The notes beneath the pieces were generated by a model. The model had not been told where the DNA came from and did no database searches. It saw only the letters and a program-made list of their open reading frames with translations. A stretch of DNA of 64,000 nucleotides from Pestalotiopsis fici W106-1 (taxonomy: Eukaryota > Ascomycota > Sordariomycetes > Amphisphaeriales > Sporocadaceae): positions 2,609,077-2,673,076 of the forward strand of contig NW_006917095.1 in the NCBI RefSeq assembly GCF_000516985.1, written 5' to 3'. This document shows, piece by piece, positions 56,483 through 64,000 of the stretch. The translations under genes were made by a program, and so were the position numbers. Position 1 is the first letter of the stretch, and every line of letters starts with the position of its first letter.

Positions 56483-57341
56483 CTATTCTGACTTGATGTT
56501 TGCGCCCTTTGAGGCGGTCGCTAAGCCATCGATAATCTCGCCGCCCATGACGTAGATCATGTATGTCGGGAGAATGAGCCAAGCGCCGCTGACAAATGTT
56601 AGAACATATTTTTGGCACAGGAAATTGATGGAAACCTACTTGGGAATAATCCAGAGCAGGATCAGATCCGGCAGGCTGTTGTGACCAATATTGTCAAAGC
56701 CCGAAAAGTACTCGCATGCCCCTGGATCTCAAGTCAGGTCTCCTTCATACACATGAAAACTCGAGTGTTTCTCATTCCATCAAACAGTCGACAACTTACA
56801 GTAAAGCACCGTCTTGCTCAAAGTCATGACGGCGGCGCTAAAGGCAATGAGAACGGCTTGGCCGGCGGCGCGGCCCGTCAGAACTCTCTTCTCGCCGCCC
56901 AGGACGCCGCCGACAGGCTTGCCCTGGTTAAAGTAGAGGTAAATGTAGGCCAGGTACATGGCCGTCTCAATGACGTTGAGAGAGCCCTGCGCGGAGGTGA
57001 AGCCGTTGCGGCTGTTGTAGGCCTTCCAGCCGTAGACGTAGTCAGTCTCTCCATAGAGCTTGTAGGGTGCCCATAGAGGCCAGTGAACTGCGAAGCAGCG
57101 AAAAGAAAGAAATGATCAGCAACAGTCGGACATGGAAAAAAGTGGCCTTTGTATGAGACTTACGAAATCCCCCCTCCATGGTGTGAGGTCGGCCCAGCAC
57201 GTAGATGCTGTCCCAGATCACGAGAGGCAGCGAAATGGCAAACCACAGGAGCGTGGCGCGATCCGGCGCGTGATACCATACTTGGGGGTTTGGCGTGGAA
57301 GCGACCGTCACGGCCTTTGATGCTGAGCGCGTAGTCACCAT
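56483..57341 (-). CDS. EXPERA-domain membrane protein
   Basis: Exons are 57341..57164, 57087..56800, 56721..56640 and 56588..56483, giving 217 residues. The start is MVTTRSASKAVTVAST. Four to five TM segments (TLLWFAISLPLVIWDSIYVL, IETAMYLAYIYLYFN, AAGQAVLIAFSAAVMTLSKT, LPDLILLWIIPNGAWLILPT) follow the EXPERA plan shared by emopamil-binding protein, TM6SF and TMEM97. WAPYKLYGETDYVYGWKAYN and the Glu-containing segment ACEYFSGFDNIGHN are well kept in fungal members. EXPERA proteins act in sterol chemistry or as ligand-binding ER membrane proteins; which applies here is unknown. Confidence 0.88.
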
Positions 57342-59239
57342 GATTTTTCGTGAGGGTTGTGGTGAGTTGAGATGCAGGCAGAGAGACCAAATCTAGTGAA
57401 CAGAAAAACAAGGTTAAGTACTGGTAGGGATCAGCTATACGCCGCGTCCAGAGTATCAACGATAGGCGATTGACTGTCCGAAAAGAGGAAAAAAAGTGGG
57501 TAGACGACGTGTTTAACGCACACTGAATACTTGTAATCGTGGCACGTTTGTTGTATACTCTGTACACCAGCACAATATGCAAAGATGGAGAGGGAAGGAT
57601 TGAGAACACGCGACGCGGTCGTAGGAATGAGAGAGATGAGAAGAAATGTACTGTACTGTACACTACTTGTTGGTCTCTTTGCCCCGACGCGCGAGAATGC
57701 GGGGGACAGCCAACACTTGAAGAAGAGGTATGCCGGCAGCTAACGTAGGTACAGCAGCATGTACCAAACGTATGATCTGCTATTCAATGGCTACTTGGAG
57801 GAAGCCAGGGGGGTCCCGTCGCGGTCCTTGTTTCGGGCTCTGGTTCCGTGCCATCCGACCCAATCTGTCAATACGCCTGTCGATACGCCTAGTAGAAGAT
57901 GATGTACACAGTAGTTCCAATACGCCAATTGAGCGATACGCCTTCACAATAAGCTCGGGTCGCTAAAAATCGTAATTGCAAAATTGCCCCGAATGGACAA
58001 TCACCAAAATATGAGTGGCTGACGTTGGACACGGGCATATCACTGGAGACAGACGTGGGCTATAGAAGCGATGCTGCTCCACCGAAGCATTTACAGGCTG
58101 CACTGTCGCTTCCGCCCAACATGAAGCCATATGTGTGCTAAGGACTCGGAACTTGAGTTTGCCGGGACACTATTCAATTCCATCTCGGGGCCTCCAGAAT
58201 TGATCGTCGGAAGAAGGAAGTAAAGACCCCCGTTCAAAAAATACCATTGTCCATTGACACGAATGCAAGTTTGATAACTTGCCTCGTTGTCATGATGAGT
58301 TGGGTCTATTCTAGAAACTCGTATGGATCATTATCATGTAGATGTACCGAGTGCCACCAATACGCAATTTCCCCGAGAGGAAGAACATTGCGAAATGATT
58401 AAAGAAATAATCATCAAATAGTAGCGGTCACGGGTTAGTCTAGCACGCCAATATGACCGACAGCAAGTGAACAGAGTCGACATCGGTTGATTTTATGGTG
58501 CGAAAAAAGTGTAAAGAAGAAAGGAAGAGAGGGAAAAAATTCCAACCGCCCGGCAACGCAGATGCAGGCGGCAGGAGCGCAAGCCAGGTCACGTGGTTGG
58601 TGTGAGCAATTCCACCCACCTAAACCAAATCCACCCCACAAAATTCGACGCGCACCCAAAACTCTGCAATCGCAATTTCTGCCAGTCTCGTTTCTTTCTC
58701 ATCAACAACATCATCATCCATCAACAACAGGAACAAAGCGCCTGGACAAGCGTCAGCCATCTACTGTTCAACAGCAGAGAGACCATGTTGCCATGCTCTG
58801 TCCACACGGTAGGTGATAATGCCGCGCAAGAACATTCTCTCTTGTCTTGCGTGCACGCATTCCAGTGCGCGTCGGCATCGACTCAACTGCCACTTGATAG
58901 ATAGCCAAAGGACCCCCAAACCCTCCTTTGGGACACACACACGCAACCAAACAAACCCACAATATGCCTACCTCTTGCGACTCTTCAATGCGCAGGAGCG
59001 TCAACTTCATTTTATCGTTCAAAGTGGGAGATGAATCTGTGGGCCTAGACAGCCCGTCCAATCCACCCTGCTGTCGTAGGACTTAGTGCGGCAGCGGGAC
59101 TAAATCGGACAAACATTCTTTTTGTGTGCGTGATTTGTATTTTTATAAATAGCTGGATACCAATATGTTTGCTCATTATTGACTTGATCACCTTTCGCTT
59201 CCATGATAAACATGTACTATATACATCAAACATGTGCTA
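57342..59239. other. Intergenic region, 1.9 kb
   Basis: It contains the EXPERA gene promoter (57342-57700) and sequence downstream of the Zn2Cys6 regulator. A leader-like, CA/CAT-rich stretch at 58670-58750 followed by an ATG at 58784 and a GTAGGT donor suggests possible transcription rightward, but no convincing protein follows. Confidence 0.45.
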
Positions 59240-61739
59240 TCAATATCTACCATCGAAAAGGTATCTATCATCAAGAAAAGACAGCAGAAATCTCGCCAGT
59301 AGACGCCCAGTATAATTCAACGAGGCGTCACGAGGAAAGGTATGCGTTCCCTCGTTGGGTAGAATGGGATCAGCGACCAAGAAATCCAGCTCATAGTCTA
59401 TGCCGAGTGTTAGCCACTCGTGACCACAAAATCATGTCAAGAGGAAAGGGGGCACACTCACAAGAATCTCCTTGCAACAACTCCTTAAGACTGGCCACCA
59501 TCTCAGACGCCGGCATGTCAAGGTCGCCCTGCTCGACAAAACTATCGTCCACTAGCGGGTTAAAGGCCTTGGTCGAAATGTCCTTGGTGTGCGTCTGATA
59601 AATCTGGTGGAACTGGTAGGCAAACTGCTTGAACGGCATATTCTCGACCTCGCGGCAGATGCGCAGGGCAAAGTCGCGCTGATACTCGGGCGACGGCCGC
59701 GCCGCCGTGCTGCCGCCGAGGCCGTCGACTTGGTTTTGCGCAACGACAAACGTGTCGGCAGCCGCCTCGACCGTCTCCATGAAGAGGCAGAGCACCAGGA
59801 ACGCGGCGAGGCAGGGCGCCCACTCGCCGCGCGTCTTGGGCTTGAGCGACCTGGCAAAGCCTTCAAAGAGGGCCTGCATCTCCTTGAGGAGGTGCTCGTC
59901 CAGCAGCGACTTGATCTGCCGGTTCAGCACACGCGGCGTCAGCCAGGGCACGTTGCGCGGCATCAGATTCGTGTGCTGCAGCGCGTGGATAGAGGCCGGC
60001 GTGATGCACAGGTGCCGCGTTAGGACGTAGTGCATGGCGTAGATTGACAGGGCCTTCTTCACCATGGGCGACTATTTTGTTTTGAGCCGAGGGTTAGTAT
60101 CAGTACAATATCTTTTCCGGCTTGTAAACTCACGTCAGATCTTTGGCCAAACCTCTGAACAATCTTCAGCACCCTCCACGGCAGAGTCGTATGCCGGCAA
60201 GAGTCCGTCACCTGTTCCGCATATTGCGGCTCGAGGGTGATCTTTTGAATGTAATCTCGCGTGCGTTTCCGCAGCTCGTCCCTATACGTCGCATTATCCA
60301 ATTCGATGCCAATGGGCGCCGAGCTGCGGCTCTGGAGGTCGAGCTGGTTCAGGCCATCGTTCATGTGCCAATGCTGCAGGGCCTCGCGGGTCTTGGCCGT
60401 GAAGAACTTGGCCCGGACCTTGAGCGTCGAGTCGAAGCGCGTGCCCGAAAACAGCTCGACCTCGCAGGGGCTCTCGACGCCGCCAACGGTGAAGCTCTCG
60501 ATATTTTCCGCGACAAAGGCGGCCATTTGGTCCTTCTTAAAGTGTCCACGAATAAAGTCGGGAAACAAGACGGGAAGAAAGTCTTGAAACTGCCAGCACA
60601 TGATTTGCGGTACGGCGGCCGTCAGCTTTGAGCAGTTTTTGCAGGGACGCTCCTTATCGCACTGAATCAAAGTCAGTACATTCTTACAATACACTCGCCC
60701 AGGGTCTTGCAATCTCGTCCTACCTTGACTTTCCGCGCGTGACAACAGAAGCAAGCCCCCAGTCTCCGGACGTGCAGCGCATTCTCCTTGGTGTCGTTGG
60801 CCAGCGGTCCTTTCCTGCCCTTGTGCGTCATGCGCATGGCCTCGAAGCACTCGTAGGGATTGGGCTTGCCGGACGCGGCATTGATGAGCATGGGCGTCAT
60901 GATGAGAAACTTGCTGCTGGCCGGCTCGGCCGCCTTCTTCTTCTCGACCTTGCTCTTGCCCTGAAGCTTTCGGAGACTGGGCTTGGGTGGTGCTGCCGCT
61001 GCCTTTTCGGCAACGGCGGCTGGCGGCGAGATTGGGCTGTGGCGTGGCGAGTGGTGCGAACTGCTTCCGGGAGAGGCTTGAGAAGCGTCTGATGCAGCAA
61101 ATGTGGTGTTCTCAAAGGTCAGCTCTTGGCTTCTGACGTTGGTGGCAGTCCACGGCGACACGTTGGGGCCATGGAGATAATCTTGCGGGATGCCGAGATC
61201 AGTCGGCTGAGCAGAAAAGTCCAATCCATCCAGACTCGAAGCATTCGAGAAATCGATTTCATTTTGGAGTGAATCGTAATACGGCGGCAAGTCAACATTG
61301 GCTAGTAGTATGTCAGTATATATTTCTGAACCCAGAAGGCGGCAGCAGCAAGATGCATACCGTCAAAAGCCCCAGAGTACATGAAGTCCTGATTTGGGAC
61401 GAATTGCTGGTTTCTTTCAATGTCGTGCGTAAGCGAGTCAAGGAGGTCGTCTGCTGTTGCTAATAGGACGTTTTCGGAAGAGCCCGGAAATGAACCAGAG
61501 TACGTATTCTTGGAGTCGGTATCCAGATGTAATGGCGACATGCCTTGTGGTGATCGCTCAATATTGTTTGGGTATCCAGCCATCATCCAACTTCCCATGC
61601 TCCCGGCACCGCTGCCCGGACTTGGGAAAAAGACGGAGGCCGGGTTGGAACTGACATGTTGCCAGGAGTCTGAGTCCTCGTTGGATTCTGTGCGCCGATG
61701 ACTCTGCGCCGATGGAGATGCTGAAGTGACGGAGGTCAT
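59240..61739 (-). CDS. Zn2Cys6 transcription regulator
   Basis: Nuclear DNA-binding regulator. Exons are 61739..61361, 61301..60724, 60661..60134, 60071..59462 and 59397..59240, giving 750 residues with matching phases. The zinc cluster lies at about residues 310-341, split by the second intron: CFCCHARKVK joined to CDKERPCKNC, then SKLTAAVPQIMC. The spacing is Cx2Cx6Cx5Cx2Cx11C, so all six ligands are present but the last spacer is long. The cluster is central, not N-terminal: about 300 Ser/Pro-rich residues precede it. The cluster is followed directly by WQFQDFLPVLFPDFIRGHFK. The C-terminal half is helical (ALSIYAMHYVLTRHLC) and ends DRYLFDGRY. It lies next to the FAD oxidoreductase, but same-strand and not adjacent enough to claim control. 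Confidence 0.9.
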
Positions 61740-62436
61740 TGTGACGTAAGAATTGTAATATGCCTCTAGTTGACAATGTATTGAGTCGTCCTCTTGTTTT
61801 GGTGTAATCTGAGTACTGCTTGTTGTTGTTGTTGTTGTTGTAGTACAGTGTTCACCATCCGTATACTTTTGGAGTATGATTGCGACTTGACTGTTAGTCC
61901 AGGCGGGGCGTCACCAAGCAGTGAGTAGGGCCTATAGTTGTCGCTAAGTCCAAGTTCACGACGACTTTCGTTCACAAATCCTTGGGTGTCATAAATGGTT
62001 GCTTGGAACGATATATGACCCGGACGGTTATTCAATCTTTGAGTCACTTAAAGACCAAGTTAACAAAACAGAAAATCAACGCAGCAAAACGAAAATGACA
62101 ATTATTACACAAAATTAACGAAATCAGCTTCCACCAGCGACGAGCAACGAACGAGGGGTCGTCTTGCTTAAACGTGCTTCCCCCAAGTCGACGGCTCAGC
62201 CCCATGGCCGCGCTAAACTGTTTTGGATGACCGACCTGTATGCAGCATTGCAGCGCTAGACTCGTTGCGGCATCGGTAAAGAACATGAATTACGCCCTGC
62301 CAGGCACATGGAACCCAAGGCTTTCTTTTGAGTTTTTGTATTTGGGTTACTGAGTTTAAATTTATGTACGTCCCGGTCTCGTATCAGAAAACATCATGAT
62401 GCAAGAAAATATATCTACATCGGTGTCCAAATCCGT
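61740..62436. other. Intergenic region with regulator promoter
   Basis: About 700 bp upstream of the Zn2Cys6 gene and downstream of the oxidoreductase. It contains a TTG microsatellite (61820-61842) in the probable 5' leader. No gene supported. Confidence 0.5.
61820..61842. repeat. TTG microsatellite
   Basis: Seven consecutive TTG units in the upstream region of the Zn2Cys6 gene. Confidence 0.85.
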
Positions 62437-63927
62437 CTATGCTTGACCTAGCATCTTTGGTACGACTACATCATTGTTGAACCGCCACAGCGCTGTGCTG
62501 GCCTGAGTGTGGAACGCGGCACCCGTGTAAAACATGGTGTTGTTCAGACCACCCTGCAACGCCGTCAGCTGCGCAAAGAATCCATCCCGAATCGCCTCAG
62601 GCGAGACCTGCAAGTGAAACGGCGTGTGTGACTCAAAGATGAGCCACTCGACGGGCTCGGCGGCCGTCATGTTGCTGGCATCCTGGACCGTCGCAATTTG
62701 CCGCTCAATGTACGACTTGACCAAGCCGTCGGTCAGGGTCGGGTTGTCGGCCGAGAACTTGACGTACCACACGTCGTCCAGCACCCCGGTCGGCTTCACG
62801 TAGTAGAGGGCCGGCAGCACGGGAATGTTCATGACCGTCTCTTGCGCCGTGTTGTACACGGACTCGGACTGGTTTAGCCCCACGTTGCGGACGAGCCCCG
62901 TCCAGTAGCCGTTGGTGGTTATGTACTGCGAGAACACGGCGTACTCCTCTGCCGTCAGGTCCCATCCGCGCAGATTGGTGAGAGTTGGCGGGATAGTCAG
63001 CAGGATCTGACCACACGACAGCAGCTTGAGACCCTCGTCGCGCGTCGAGATCAAGAGTTCGGGTCTGCCACTCGATGTGTTCTGGCGGTTGGCCGAGACA
63101 ATGACAGACTCTAGAAAGACATTCTCCGAACCAAGGAATTCTCCCGCCCGGAGGTAGAGCTGCGAGTTGTTGCCGTTGGCTTGGGTCAAGTATCCAGAAG
63201 CCGAGTACTGGAGGTCTTCCAGGTTGAAGTATTTGATCACATAAATCGTGGACAGATGCAGCAAATCGCCCATGCCTTCGCTGTACTGGTAGTATACTGG
63301 GAATGCTGCCGTAATGTTGTATTTTTCCAAGAACGCGCCAAAGGGGAGATAAAGATCTTCAGGGATGGGGTCAGGCAGGTCGTAGCCATAGAGCAGATAC
63401 GAATAGTTGTACAGGATGCCCGCAAGCTGTTGCAGAGCTGCCGCCTGAGCCTCGGCATCCGGCCAGTCCAACGTCGTCGCCGAGCCATTCCGGAAGTCGA
63501 CATTGCGCCGGGCCGAGCTGTACAGGGCGGCCGGCACGGACAAGTTGGCTGGCTGTCCGATCTGATTCGTCTGCACCGTCGACAGATTGAGGAGCGGCAC
63601 GTCAAACTTGGCAAAGAAATCGAGCACGTCGGGGATGGGTTGGTATACCAGGACGCCGATATCAACGGGCAGCTGCGTGTCCGGGTCGACGTACGTGTGC
63701 GTGTGACCCCCGAGAAAGTCGTTGCGTTCCACCACGGCCACCGTCTTACCGGCGTCAACGAGGCTCACGGCGGCATGGACACCGCTGGCTCCTCCGCCCA
63801 CGACGCAGACGTCTCTCTCGACCACCTCGGACCACTGGTCATAGTTGATGTCAAAGACTGACCACCCGGCAGCTTGGGCCGATGTTGCGGCGGCCAGTAG
63901 AACAATCCATTCCCTAGGGAGTTGCAT
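62437..63927 (-). CDS. Secreted FAD-dependent oxidoreductase (beta-cyclopiazonate dehydrogenase-like)
   Basis: Single exon of 496 residues from the ATG at 63927. MQLPREWIVLLAAATSAQAA is a good signal peptide, so the enzyme is probably secreted or vesicular. The FAD-binding Rossmann motif VCVVGGGASGVHAAVSLVDA is followed by VAVVERNDFLGGHTHTYVDP, the flavin amine-oxidase-type opening, and a C-terminal segment FYTGAAFHTQAS near the flavin. At least eight N-glycosylation sequons (for example NLS, NGS, NIT, NTS, NQS, NMT, NNT) agree with secretion. The layout recalls CpaO, the beta-cyclopiazonate dehydrogenase, but no cyclopiazonic acid backbone gene is here, so the substrate is open. Confidence 0.9.
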   Translation of the reverse strand: MQLPREWIVLLAAATSAQAAGWSVFDINYDQWSEVVERDVCVVGGGASGVHAAVSLVDAGKTVAVVERNDFLGGHTHTYVDPDTQLPVDIGVLVYQPIPDVLDFFAKFDVPLLNLSTVQTNQIGQPANLSVPAALYSSARRNVDFRNGSATTLDWPDAEAQAAALQQLAGILYNYSYLLYGYDLPDPIPEDLYLPFGAFLEKYNITAAFPVYYQYSEGMGDLLHLSTIYVIKYFNLEDLQYSASGYLTQANGNNSQLYLRAGEFLGSENVFLESVIVSANRQNTSSGRPELLISTRDEGLKLLSCGQILLTIPPTLTNLRGWDLTAEEYAVFSQYITTNGYWTGLVRNVGLNQSESVYNTAQETVMNIPVLPALYYVKPTGVLDDVWYVKFSADNPTLTDGLVKSYIERQIATVQDASNMTAAEPVEWLIFESHTPFHLQVSPEAIRDGFFAQLTALQGGLNNTMFYTGAAFHTQASTALWRFNNDVVVPKMLGQA

Positions 63928-64000
63928 GATGTTTGACGTGCACACAGTCAAATACAATGTGAGAATATTGTATACAGCACGACACGATCTGCCTTGAGAT

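Noticed and set aside
58784..58904. Possible gene start after a leader-like stretch (ATG at 58784)
   Set aside because: The frame ends after about 40 residues and splicing at GTAGGT gives no recognisable continuation.
63181..63861. 226-codon plus-strand frame opposite the FAD oxidoreductase
   Set aside because: Shadow in GC-rich coding DNA; the minus strand has the signal peptide and flavin motif.

Overview
This window is nuclear DNA from a filamentous ascomycete, most likely a Sordariomycete and plausibly Hypocreales (the order is an inference from protein style, not tested). The genes carry short introns of about 50-90 bases with GTAAGT-like donors and CTAAC/CTGAC-like branch sites. They encode families such as RO-2 dynactin p62, GT15 mannosyltransferase, Zn2Cys6 regulators, DUF7580, DUF8004 and DUF7704. 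I resolve 20 confident protein genes with exon structures, one 3'-truncated gene at the left edge (YJU2), and two weaker small-gene candidates. I found no tRNA, rRNA or CRISPR array.

Layout, left to right: YJU2 splicing factor (-, partial); mod21/GCP5 gamma-tubulin complex subunit (-); KRE2/MNT1-type mannosyltransferase (+) converging on a WDR83-like WD40 protein (-); PET127 (+), full of in-frame repeats; a repeat-rich gap of about 2 kb holding a strong-looking promoter and a doubtful small gene; a divergent pair made of a pseudokinase (-) and a DUF7580-type protein with a C-terminal membrane anchor (+); ATG101 (-) divergent from PEX3 (+), which converges on BET5 (-); CaMKK-type kinase cmkC (+); DOT1 (+) converging on ATG16 (-); a gap of about 1.75 kb carrying a 335-bp MITE with 25-bp terminal inverted repeats and TA target duplications; a cytochrome P450 (+) converging on a 4-TM DUF7704-like protein (-); a cysteine-rich single-pass membrane protein (-); ribosomal protein eS7 (+) converging on dynactin p62 (-); a gene-poor stretch of 4.3 kb; a DUF8004-type protein (+); an amidase (-); a small TM/proline-rich candidate (+); an EXPERA-domain membrane protein (-); a Zn2Cys6 regulator (-); and a secreted FAD oxidoreductase (-).

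Most of the window is conserved housekeeping DNA: splicing, microtubule nucleation and transport, Golgi glycosylation, mitochondrial RNA processing, autophagy, peroxisome biogenesis, TRAPP tethering, histone methylation and translation. The accessory part is limited to the pseudokinase/DUF7580 pair, the P450 neighbourhood with its MITE, and the oxidoreductase/regulator end. No polyketide, peptide or terpene backbone gene is present, so the P450, amidase and oxidoreductase do not form an obvious metabolite cluster here. The best candidate for an undescribed system is the divergent pseudokinase + tail-anchored DUF7580 gene pair (about 15.06-19.87 kb), which resembles fungal helical-domain/kinase-like signalling proteins of the allorecognition and cell-death type.
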